DNA of 64,000 nt, taken from the NCBI GenBank assembly GCA_030704615.1, contig CM060731.1:2604001-2668000 (forward strand), given 5' to 3'. Position 1 is the first letter of the stretch. Every line of letters starts with the position of its first letter. This DNA comes from Takakia lepidozioides. Taxonomy: Eukaryota; Streptophyta; Takakiopsida; Takakiales; Takakiaceae. Position numbers and translations under genes: made by a program. Below, piece after piece: positions 34,022-45,237 of the stretch. The notes under the pieces are model-generated. The model saw nothing but the letters and a program-made list of their open reading frames with translations, did no database searches and was not told the DNA's origin.

Positions 34022-37000
34022 CTAACGAGAATTTGCAGAACAGCATAGATCAAGATTCTGCAAAACTGTCCCATAGATGAGGTCGAGCACTGTGCCCTCC
34101 ACGTCTGTGCATGTCTCCATAATTGTCTGAATGAAGGCAGGGCTCCGAGTCCGTGAGTACCGCAGGGGTTCCGTTGAAGTGAGGCTATGAGGGAGAAGTT
34201 CCTTGGGAACGTTGTTGAACAGAACGTCGTAATCGAGGGGGTCGCAGTTCGGGTCAACCTTTCCTCCCTCCTTCGGAAAGCAAAGGTGGAGTTCTCCTTC
34301 ACAAAGCAGTATGCATCGAACCGCTTCGTCTGCATACACAGGGGGAACGATTAGAAACCGAATGCGGCACCGCATTTGAAAACACCCAAGCAAATGAAAT
34401 GGACGAGTGCCAGTGTCGTAATCACCTTCTTCCCTTCCGACCGAAGGCCCAGTGTGTTGATGCACGTCCAATTCTTTTTCAGAATCGGGACGGCGCTCTT
34501 GCGGGTCCACTTCGCAATTCCTGTCTGAGTGTTTTTTCCTCTGCTCGCCAGGACAACCACACAGCCTCTGTCGTCCAACACCATGCGGGCAAGCCCGAAT
34601 CCTTTCTTCCAAAAGTCCTCGAGTACCTGTTCCAAGATGGCAAAGCTTGCAGTCTTCCACGGGCTCTCCGTCCGGAATATCCAAGATGATCATATCGCAA
34701 GACCACTCGGTGGCATTTCCGCCCCTCCTACAATCCTTGTCTGCACACACCCTCTCAAAGAACAAGACATATTTCTGAAATCCTGGGGTGTCGGAAGGCT
34801 CTTTGGCAGTCGCCTTCTTCAGTGCTCTGCCCTTCAGACCCTCCATGGTCTTCATGTATGCCAACTTGGCTGCCCGTCCATCCAAAGCCGCCAAGAAACT
34901 CTCATTTACACACTGGACTACAGTTTCGGGAGCCACTTTCGGCCTCTTCATTTCCACCGGCTCGAAAGGGTGCCCCCCTGGGGGGTTGAAGAGTGCCTTC
35001 TTTGCCGAGCCAGAGTTCTCGTGCTCTCGTGACAACGGTGGGCACAGGGGAGGCAACCTGCGTTGGGGGGGGGGTGGGGGGCTGGTTGCAAAGTCTCCAT
35101 CGGAGTCCTCTTCCTCACCCTCTTCCTGAACAGGCTGTTTCTGCTTCTTCGTGTTGGCGGGTGGGATGTCACAACAGCTGCTCCTTGCTGGCGAGTCCTC
35201 TTCTTCGACCCCTTCTGTTGGGCCTGCACAGCTGCATCCACCGTCTTTTGTGCCATCTCAGCTGCCTTTCGGATTCTTCCAGAGCAGCAGATTCCTTTGC
35301 CGACTTTGGCCCAGCAGGGACACGTCTTTCCTTCTCTTCTCTTCTGCCAAGGCGTGCAGATCTTTCTCAGACTCGTCAACAATACCGCCAGACATGTCCA
35401 GGTACCACGGGCATCCAACGAGATGCGCGGGATGCCATTGTTTCTGCATCTCGGGTGTGTAGACACAGCTTGGGCCCGCCACGGTCCAAGCCATGAAGAA
35501 CGGGGGCTCTTGAGCCAGGGCCCCTGTCTGAAGGAGCACGTATTTCATATACCTGCAAGGCAGTCAGCATGCGTGAGCAAAAGTGAGACAAACCTACTCG
35601 CAGAGTGCCACCGAAAACATAAAATGCGAATGCGGTGCCGCATTTCCGAGACAAACCTCGTAACCAGGCTTCGCATACAAGGGCAGCTGTGCTTCACCTG
35701 TAAACAATTCGCATTGCAGCTTCCCCGCTCCCTCCTGATGTGTAAACTCCACGCTCTTCTTGCTGTCTGTAGCTCTCTGGCGAAAAGGTTGTCCTTGTAC
35801 GCACATCTGAAACGTGTCACGTAGTCTTCCAATGTCTTGTTCCATCCCATTGACGTACAAGCTGAACGAATTGTGTGCATTACGACTTGCTCCTTCGCAT
35901 TCGACATTACCTGCGATTTCCCAAATGCATTGTCACGTAGCAGTTCAGGGAATTCATTTCAGAAAAGAAAATCTGGGGAAGTACCTTGAATTACCTGGAA
36001 ACACCAAGTCATACGGTTGAGCCACACATCCACTGCAGGGTCGAAAACTTCCAGTGGAAAAGACCACATTGTCCTTATGCTCTCGGATGCATTCCAGATC
36101 GACAGCCACCGTATCTGCCATTTCCGATCCAATGTCAGGAGCTGGAAGAGAGAGTGGCTATTGCTAGGAAGGAACTTCAGTGCATTGAAACCTCACCTTC
36201 TCTTTCGCCTCCAACACATGCCGTTGAGAGGTGATGCAGTTTCTCCAATTGCATGGTCAGCTGCATGGCCGAGAATAGTGTTTTGCAATCTGGGGATGAG
36301 TCCTTTCCAAGTGCCAGATCGGCAATTGCCACCAGCTTCACAAGCTGTGACTTGTATTTGGTTCTGGACTTGACACCGGCTTCCTTCAAGTGCTCAGTCA
36401 ATGACTGCAAACGTTTTGACCTGCCCCTCACTTTCCATGAAGAGCGTTTGGCATGGGCCAAATCCAGCTTGATGTTTGACTGGCCAACAAAAACATGCAG
36501 AAGCGTTACATTCGATTCATGTGGAAACATTACTGAAATGGGGGAGTAGGGAGGATGAGCCGGGAATTGGAGGACGACTTAATTTGTTATCACCTCCACC
36601 ATTCATCCATAGTGAGACGATACCATGTCCGGTCTGTTTTTGCAACGGCTTTCTGAATGAGCTCGGGCTCCAGCATTTCCGCAAACATCTCGCGAATCGT
36701 GAGACCAGTTTTCCTCACCCTGTAGCATATGTGCCATGTGGGTATGCACGTTACGCATTCTCAGTGACCCTGCAAGGCACACTCTCCAGGTCAGTACACG
36801 GAAGCACGGAAACAAACCAGAATGGAAACCGAAATGCGGCACCGCATTTCAAACGTGCTAGGGGGTATGAGTATCTTACGAGTTGAGGTCCGCCATGGCA
36901 TTCTTGAGCAGGGAGGAGTCTGCCGCCTTCACCTTCAGGATGACACACTCCACCATGTAATGCCAGCAATGTGCTTGGCATGGTTCTGCTTGATGTACTC

Positions 37001-38150
37001 CCACCAGGCGAGAAGTTGGTGATTCCTGTCCCACACAAAGAAAACATTTTTACCAGACATATGGCCGAAGTCTGGATCACCTTCAGCGTCGCCTCGAATT
37101 CGTCGTTGCGAGTGTGCCAGTGGGTATCCCACGTTGACAATTCATCGGCAGTGGGTCCACGAGTTTCACCGTCTCATTCTCAATGGAAAAGTAAAACGCT
37201 GCCGATCCCAGATGGTACCTTCTCGAATGCGAACTTCAGCTTATCCACATCTCCGGGAAGGGCCTGCCTGACAATGGAAGGGAGACCATGCGACAGAGTG
37301 GGATTCGAAGAGTCCGCTGGAATACCCTGCTGCCCAGAACTCTGCCAATGCTACTGTGTGTCTCCTCCAACATTTTATCCGCCTGCACTTTTGAAATCCT
37401 CCGGAGACATGTCTGTAGGTGCGGTGGTGTGGGGTTTAGTGGCTGAGCAGCTGGAGCATCCTCAACTGGAGCTGCACCTGGGGCCTGTGTGCGGGCAATT
37501 CTGCCATTGCAGAGGCTCCTCCGAGGCCTGTGCTCATCGGTGGTGAGGTTGGCTGCGAACGTTCGCGGCAGCACCTCTCCGGTACCAAATTGAGATCAAC
37601 GGTCGATCACTTGCCTTCGCTGCCAGCAGAGTCGGCCCCAACATCTGCAGGCGGGAAATCCTCCAGGAACTGAGCTTCAGCTCGTGGAAGCGGTTTGCGG
37701 GAGATTGTTCGGCCGTCGCCCTGATTGCCTTCTGCTTCATCATCCTTGCAGGTGAAGGTGTCTGCTGCAATGAATCTGTCTTTTACCCGACTGCTTCATT
37801 CGCGTGGGGGGGGTGAATCGGGCCTGAGCCGGTTCAGAAGCCAGTAGAGGGACGGGCTGATTCTTCTTCGACTTTGCTGGAGAGAAGGGGCCCGACCCCT
37901 GCTGGCGATTCTCCATGACCGAAGAACGCGAGTCGATCTCTGGGGCTTTGAACTTGCCCTTCGAAGCCGCGTCTTTGAATCGCACAGGGCTAGGCCGGAA
38001 GGAATACCGCGCCGGGGATCGGGGATGGGTGGGTGTACGTGCTGCAGCTAGCTCCTCGGACTCTTCTGCGGCGCTTCGGATTCTGCGATCCCTCCAGCAC
38101 GTCCACCTTTCCTGTTAGGCATGCAACATGTTCTGCATTCAAGTCTCCTA
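34022..38150 (-). pseudogene. Second copy of the ParB/methyltransferase-like gene, degraded
   Basis: The copy has the same exon order as 25008-29279 but lacks the last two exons because the duplication begins at 25767. It has many frameshifts, for example in the basic linker and at KGNICC-like slips near 35290. It preserves the beginning missing in copy 1: basic N-terminal segments at 37985-37740 (MRFKDAASKGKFKAPE, FSPAKSKKNQPV) and 37770-37534. LDIPDGEP, KNWTCINTLGL and SPAFIQTIMETC are retained; the AdoMet strand reads VLDLIYGTV. Any protein would be truncated and AdoMet-site defective. Confidence 0.8.
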
Positions 38151-38339
38151 GCATTCAGTCTAAGAAATTACAGAAGCAAAATGGGGGGTTCGGTGCTCAA
38201 TCAGCTGCCGCAGCCCGATCGCATGGAGCTCTCACTGGTGGCTGGGGTACTGAGGGGCTGCTGCTCGGAGATGGCAATCTCCTCCTGTAGACGCATCTGC
38301 TTCCTCCCCTTCGGCAATGGCCTACGTCCGAGAGTATAA

Positions 38340-38760
38340 TTTCCGGAGCTTGCGACGAGGTCTCCTGTCTGGTGCACGAACTCCCCCCCTCTCAGGTTCG
38401 AGCATAAGAAGAACAGAGAGAGGGAAAAGGGGCAAAGAGTGCAGATGGAAAGGGCGCGAGAGGGGTGACTGAGGAGACACGACAAAAGTAGATGAAACGG
38501 CGGTGAATGCACCACTGGGTCCGAAAGGGTTGGACGAAAGGTCTCATCGTGGACTTTGCGTCATTACGAAAATTCGAATCGTTCAGGGTACGCCATGCCG
38601 TCCGAAAAACAAACATCATTATCAACGGTCAGGCCGCGCGCCTCATGCCCTTTCAGTCAGATAGAGTGCCGACATGTGCAGCAATTCCGTTGCTCCACGT
38701 GTTCACATTTCAAGGCATTTCCGTCCCAGCGTCTGATGAGTTGGAGCGAAAATGCGAATG
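38340..38760. promoter_or_regulatory. Probable shared promoter region between the two MULE genes
   Basis: This lies upstream of the methyltransferase-like gene (minus) and, across the palindrome array, upstream of the transposase (plus). It is non-coding. I can point to no TATA box with confidence; the call rests on the head-to-head gene order. Confidence 0.35.
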
Positions 38761-40265
38761 CGGCGCCGCATTTCCGTTAAGTACCATCACGAAGCTACAC
38801 ATCCGTACTTGTTGGAAGAAAATGCGGCACCGCATTTCCGTTCCACCTTCACATACCTTATTGTTGAACGGAAATACGGTGCCGCATTTCCGTCCACAGC
38901 TCCATGTATGAGATTCAAAAGGGAAATACGGCGCCCCCGCATTTCCGTTCTGGAATGTCGAAAGGTGCGATTCGGACGGGAATGAGGCACAAAATTTCAG
39001 TTCCCGGGTTCATGATTTTCAATGTGAACGGAATGCGGTATACGCATTTCCGTTCCCCCTTCACATACGTTAGTTGATGAACGGAAATGCCGTGCCACAT
39101 TTCCGTTCGGGAAAGTATATAGAGGTCTCACCTGGACAGGAAATGCGGTGCCGCCATTTCCGGTCTGGAAAGTTTGAAGGTCTCACATGGATGGAAATGC
39201 GGCAACACATTTCCGTAGCACAGCTCCAGGCCCCATATACAAACGGAAATGCGGCGCCGCATTTCCGTTCTAGAATGTCGGAAGGTGCGACTCGGACGAA
39301 AATGCGGTGCCACATTTCTGTTCCCGTTGCGCACGATTTTCAGTCAGAACGGAAATGCGGTACCCGCATTCCGTTCTGTAGAGTATTAACTTGCTGACGC
39401 TGGCGGAAATGCTGTACCGCATTTTCGTTCCACAGCTCCATGCCTCACATACAAAACGGAATGCGGCGCCGCATTTCCGTTTTGGAATGTCGGAGCGACG
39501 GTGCGACCCGACGGAAATGCGGGTACCGCATTTCAGTTCCGATGTGTTCAGGATATTCATCAGAACGGAAATGCGGGCCGCATTTCGTTCTGGAATGTTG
39601 GGAGATGCGACTCGGATGGAAATGCGCGCCGATTTCAGTTCCGATGGTTGACGATTTTCAGTCAGAACGGAAATGCGGGGGTACCGCATTTCCGTTCTGG
39701 ATAGTATGAATGTCAAGCGGTCGGAATTGCGCGTATGAAGCTGTCGAATCGCACTCGGCTCCATGCATTCAGATACAAAATGGAAATGCTGGCGCCGAAT
39801 TTCCGTTCTGGCAAGTCGGAAAGTGCGACTCCGACAGAAATGCGGGTGCAGCGCATTTCGTTCCTTGTTGGTGTCAAAATTCTCAATCAGAACGGAAACA
39901 AAGGTACCGCATTTCCGTTCCACCTTCACAGCAGCATTTCTATCCCTCAGGCCATGCATCAGAACAAAATGGAAATGCGGCCCGCCGAATTTCCGTTCTT
40001 GGAATGTCGGAAAAAGTGCGACGCGGACGGAATGCGGTGCCGCATTTCTGTTCCCGTTGTTCATAATTCAATCAGAACGGAAACGCGGTAGGTGGGGTAC
40101 CGCATTCCGTTCCACTTCAATACCGTGCTTGCTGGATGGAAAGGCGTTTACCGCATTTCCGTTCTGGAGAGTATAAAGGTTTCCCCGGACGGAAACTCGG
40201 TGCGGCATTTCCGTCGCTCTGGTGAATGACCAAGAAGCAAAACGGAAAATGCGGCGCCGTATTTC
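38754..40265. repeat. Palindrome family 4, central array (AACGGAAATGCGG..CCGCATTTCCGTT)
   Basis: More than twenty copies lie about 50-80 bp apart. Compared with the left array the stem is longer and has CGG..CCG and often AACGG..CCGTT outside, so the flanks changed in a paired way. Stretches such as TCGGAAGGTGCGACTCGGACG between copies also recur, so the array has a higher-order unit of roughly 130-190 bp. The open frames here (repeated PHFRS or RISV words) are translations of the repeat. Confidence 0.92.
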
Positions 40266-40599
40266 CGTCCACCAGCAATCGAAGAATCACTTGGGACGGG
40301 AAATCTGGAACCTGAATGGGTTGCATTGTTCCGAAACAACATTGCGGCCAGTCTTGATGAGCACAACTGGTTGTCTGACCGTTTTAACTAACAGTCCTGG
40401 CACTTGTCAGTGCGAACGTTCCTGTATGCACGAGAATACTGGATCCCCCTCAGGAGAAACTGGTCAGGAGATGTTAGGATGTTTGGATTTCGTCGCCGAA
40501 TCGGCCATCATTGTCATCTACTGGCTATGGAATCAACCTCCACCTTCATGATTTGTAGCTTGAAAACAATACTTCCACTTCAATGTGCGACTTCCAATC

Positions 40600-43500
40600 G
40601 TCGATGGACTCCGCAGATCCATTAGATGGTGCTGTGAGCCTTGGTATGTCGGCTATATTACTGAACCTCGCAAAATGCCCAACTCCGTGGCGGTGTCGAG
40701 GGCTACGAATTACTACGCTATAGTGTTGCTGTCCTCCGCAACTGGGACGAGAGCCTGGATCCCAAACGAGGGAGGACTTTGCAGAGTGACTGAAAACTTA
40801 CCTTTGTTCCAAATTCAAGCTCAAACGGGCACAAGTTTGTTAGTTGGAAGAAGAAAGAAGGATGTTCCTGGACAGGTTGACGAGACACTTGTCGTGCTAG
40901 GTTAACGACGGAGGTTGAGGAATCGAATGCACGTTTCCCCCGTCAGACACCATCCTGTACCGAGCTGTGGGAATGCCCATTTCCCTTTCCGAATCAGTCG
41001 CTGCCACACCATCCACAAAGGAGTCCGGAAACCGAGAGGCGGCCACTGCCAACAGAGAGGTATGCAACGATAATCATTTCCCGACTAGACCGTCAAGACC
41101 CTCCATAGGCTATGTGTGGACGTATTCGACATTTCCGACGGAGGAAGATGATTGCACTTGAGGTACCATGTCTCCACACGTGTCGTTCAAACCGGCATGG
41201 ACGTTTCTGTAGGTGCTACGCATGGTCCCTCGAGCATCATTAACTCCAACCCGGTCCATTGTGCAGCTCCTACGACAACATCACCTCGATGGTTCTCGCT
41301 CGAGCTGGTTGCTCTCGACTATGCCAAATTCCCAGTCAGAAAGGTAACGTTTCTGCCTCCCCGAAGTCGATGGCATGTCATCTTCGAGTTTCCACCTGTT
41401 CTTTGTCAAACAAAGCCTCCGGGATGTTAACAGACAGGGATCGAAAGCATGACGGAATACCCCTGGTGTGTGGCGAAGACCAGTAGCACGAAAATTGCTG
41501 ATGGTGTTCGTGTACGATATGTCCTCTGTGCGGGGAAGATGAGGTGCCTCAATCCCACCGCTTCCACTTCTCTCCAAAGGAGGCGGAGAGGAACGGAGAA
41601 GAAAGAGAACGACGGATTGGACTGGCACAACGCATATCCATTCAGTGTCTCCAGCCAAGCTCCTGCGGGTTCTTTCAAGTGTGCACATGGCAAAGAACCC
41701 CCGACGTGCATGTCCATGTGCAGAGCCAAACAAAATTACGTAATCCATTGCTCCCGGACTGACTAGAAGCTTCGCATACACGTGGGGGTCCACTGCCACC
41801 CCTGTGGCGAGAGGCAACATGCGTGAGGCTGTGCAGGAAGCACACGACATCATAAAAGAGGAGGGAAATTGAGCCCCGGAGCCAGACCAAAGCAGATTCA
41901 GATGACTGAAGGCAGCCCACAAGATGCTCTTGGCAAAATCATGTCTGAAGATGTTCCGACCGAGTGAGCCTTGACCGAAGACGCGATGCGTGACCTCTTG
42001 GGTCCGTCCTCGCAAGTTTGTAGTCCAAATGTGCGGAATCACATCGTATCTTGCAAGCAGGAGTTTCGGCAGGGGGTCGGACAGTATTCAATCCTGGGAG
42101 GGTGAAACGAATGACTGGATATGACTACATCCAAGGTAGCGGTTTCCAGGGCAACGGCCAGCGAATCTGATCGTTGTTACATTTTCAAAATGTCGGCGTG
42201 TGGGCCTGGGAGTGGAGTCGACTTGGTCACTCGCATGACAAAAAACTGGAAACTGTCGAATGCTTGGGTGATGTTTGATCACATCAAGAGAATGACAAAC
42301 CATCAGTGGGTGACCATGGGTGCGCAATGTTTATGACTATCACTCCAGAGGCTCGTGACGTGCAATCTGCGAGATGAAAGGGGGAGGACACACAGTCCGA
42401 GATGCATTTGTGGGAGGGCATATAAAACAAGCAGGATGGCAAGGGCGGGATTGCCAGAGCCCAATTTCAGGAGGGGATTCATGGAAGACAACGCTCAGGC
42501 CAACGGGGGCAGCGGTGCGGCGTGTGTACGGGTGAGGACCCCAATGTTCCAATGGAGGGGAAAGAGAGATCCTGTGGATTCCATTGGATGCAGGAGAGTC
42601 TATCCCACTACACTACCAAATTTGTTGCTAGCTCCTTCCAGGCTGAACACCGTGTCCCTTGTACGGCGTGGTTGGAAGGATGCACCCACATTTGATGACC
42701 GGAGGTAAAGTTTGCTATCATCGAGGCTTGGTGGAACACGTCTGGTGCAGTGGAGACAAAACAATTTGGGAGCATTGCACAGCTGTGGTGGTGGGTGGTG
42801 GCATTTTCGTTATCGACAGTTCAGACAGACATGCCGGGAAGGGGGGGAAGTAGGCTGCTGTAATTTTCGTTCATTTGTCTTTCTGTTACAGACTTTCGAT
42901 GGTCCCTACCATTGTTTGTGGCCTTTCTAGAGCGGTGCTTGGATTCCGACACGGGACATTGCCGAACACGGAATATGGCAGAATCGGTCTACTCATCCTG
43001 GCGAGCGTCTTCTGCCGCACATCTGAGTGGGACCGTTCGTGACGGCCACAACGGAGGACATCGACAGAGAAATCATGCAGCAACACGACTACAAGTCCCT
43101 GAGCGGCAAACAATGGGGGTTTGGGCCGGACCGGCAAGGGAGGAATGTTGGTACAACGAACAGCGTCGGGGTCCAAGAATCCACTGAAATGGGCGACAGC
43201 ATTGCGAGGAGAAGATCAAAGGGACGCCTATGCCCGCGAGGTGACACCTAGAGGGGGACCGTCCGGAATCGGCCCTGTCAGGGCGGAGGATTGAGAGGAA
43301 CCCGGGTGCGAAGAGGAGAGGATTACTCGAGATCGCACGACAGGAACATTCGGGACAGCAGCATCCAGAGGGATGGTCCTCCATTTGTCATGGTTACGCA
43401 CAATGTGTCTTCCAGAAGTGGAAAAGCACAAGACAAGAATTCAGATCGCCGGTGCTTCAACCGGGGAAATCGTGCAAAAATTCCCACCGCTCCCTTGCCC

Positions 43501-44387
43501 CAGATTCCGCCCGCTGTTATGCAGTATGGCCAAGCCATTGTGGAGACGACTGTGTCTGCATCACAGTGGAGAATTGCTCGCACAAAGCCGTCGTTTCGAG
43601 GAAGGTGTTCCGCAATTCGTGTGGATACACGGCAACGTTGTTTAGAGATGATAAGGAGGAATCCAGATGGGGCTGTCCCTGCTCCTACTTTTACAGGAAG
43701 ATTTGTCCATGCAAAGTTTGCGGAGGCGACAACCACCCAGTTCTGGTTCTGCAGGCACGACATTATGACTTGCGTGTATGGAAAGCCCAAGTACGGCATA
43801 CAAACAATGCCAGAGGCTCCCCCCGTGTGGCCGGTGGAACCAGGCTGCGATCTGAGTCAGGTTGAGGCCGACGCCCTTACCGCCGCAGGATTTCGGATGG
43901 TGCAGCGCACTGACGTAGACAACCATTTCCGCTTCCACAGCCTCCACCACCGACCCCTGTGAGAGCAAGAACAATGGGACACGACAGCTCTAAGCATCCT
44001 ACACACCGTTGGGGAAACCGAAGAGGCGGCGACCTCCCTCAAAAGTGAACGAGACAAGGATGGGGAATGCACTTCGGATGAACTGTACAATCCAGAGCTC
44101 GACAGAAGTGCCCCCACCAGGATTCGGGCGTGTGTATCAGATGGCCACCGGGCTCAGCTGTTCGCAATGAGGTGTACACCATCACCATTTCAGAATTACC
44201 CACCTGCAATTGCACCGACTTCCAGATCATGGCGCAAGGGGCATCATACTGCCCTTGCAAGCATTTGTACTACGTGTACCTAAAGAGACTCCGTTGTAAT
44301 TCCACAACTCATCACTTCATACATGCACCAGGGTTGAGCCCCCAGGAGGTTCACACTCTTCTGAATATGGATCCAGGGGACCAGTGA
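40600..44387 (+). pseudogene. Second copy of the SWIM-finger MULE transposase, heavily frameshifted
   Basis: This repeats 29410-33103. The zinc-rich domain, core (NAQANG.., GFHW lost to frameshift) and SWIM finger (CNCTDF..CPCKHLYYVY near 44200-44270) are recognisable, but no frame stays open for long before about 43480. Where the copies differ in run length, sometimes this copy and sometimes copy 1 keeps the frame (near 41330 this copy does). Confidence 0.85.
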
Positions 44388-45123
44388 GCTTGGCTTGCGG
44401 TCCCCATACAATGGTACGCCCATCCTTTTCGGATAGTAGAACTGTACTGCTGCCAGTACCTCAGACTCTGGCCACAGAAAGGTCCGACATATGTCTTGCC
44501 TACCAGTAACCTGTTTTGCTCGAACTAAGATATTACTATATCGTTCACTTGTTTCCACGTGCATGTATTTTTGTATGTTGGAGGGTTCATGTTTTTCTGC
44601 TTTCCGAAAACTTGCTTTCCTCATTCGACCTCCGACAAGGAAATGCGGCGCCGCATTTCCAAGTATCGTCGTAGGTACTGGTAGAGGCGGCCTTCGCCAA
44701 CACCAAACCGCTCCGAAATTTCGCACGTGCGAACCCTAATGCGGCACCCTATTTCCCAGTTCAGTTGCAAACCTTTCCCGCCGAATACCCGAAGAAGACA
44801 GAATTGTGAAGTACTGCAGACTGTATTGGTGCAGACTCCATTGGTTCAATCGCGGCAAAAGGGTCAGCTTCATTCCAATGTTAAGGCATGTAAAACCGCG
44901 GAATACTCTATACAGGCCAGTATGCGACGTCCTTTTGCAGTGGTATACTGGATTTCCCGTTGCACGGTCACTTATTTCCATGAGCGGATCTAAAAAACCA
45001 TGAGCGGACTTGTTACTGACGACATATCTTCGCCGCATTACATGATCTGGAACGTCCAAAAACGGAAGGTCAAATAAAAAACTATTATTTTAATACTTGT
45101 TTAATCTGCCGCATTTCCAAATT

Positions 45124-45237
45124 TGGAGGAGTCCGCTCATGAAATCCGCGTATCTTAGACTTCGGCTCACCGCTCATGCGGCTCATGCGGCTCATGGCTC
45201 ATGGCTCATGGTTTCTGCTCATGAAATAGTAAACCTC
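45124..45237. repeat. MULE right terminal inverted repeat (outer)
   Basis: GGCTCATG repeats end in CTCATGAAATAGTAAACCTC, followed by the TSD AACCTCACT (45238-45246). It pairs with 22417-22500. Confidence 0.85.

Larger units (their letters stand above)
22417..45237. mobile_element. Giant Mutator-like element with ParB/methyltransferase-like gene
   Basis: The unit is flanked by a perfect 9-bp TSD, AACCTCACT at 22408-22416 and 45238-45246. Its ends are imperfect inverted repeats: GGGGGCTGCTATTTCATGAG on the left and GAGGTTTACTATTTCATGAG when the right end is read inwards, with 12 identical inner bases. Behind them on both sides come clustered CATGAGCC / GGCTCATG words. Cargo from left to right is an unknown minus frame, a palindrome array, the methyltransferase-like gene (minus) and the SWIM transposase (plus), then a first right end at 33952. 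A partial second copy of the right part ends at 45237. Without that copy the element would be about 11.5 kb. Confidence 0.85.
33953..45237. repeat. Second copy of 25767-33952 with an extra 3-kb block
   Basis: 33953 onward repeats 25767 onward, starting 10 bases inside the penultimate methyltransferase exon, and runs to the right end. The copy has an extra block of about 2989 bp (37475-40463) absent from copy 1, whose joint has a CTG microhomology. From roughly 35000 to 43450 there are very frequent one- or two-base indels against copy 1. From about 43480 to 45237 the two copies are almost identical. Confidence 0.9.

Noticed and set aside
38920-40160. Overlapping open frames with repeated PHFRS / RISV words as a repeat protein
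   Set aside because: Both strands and several frames are open because the palindrome lacks stops; there is no codon-like conservation.
38754-40265. CRISPR-like array (regular repeats with spacers)
   Set aside because: The repeats are palindromes of varying length and the spacers are themselves partly repeated; eukaryotic transposon context, no cas genes.
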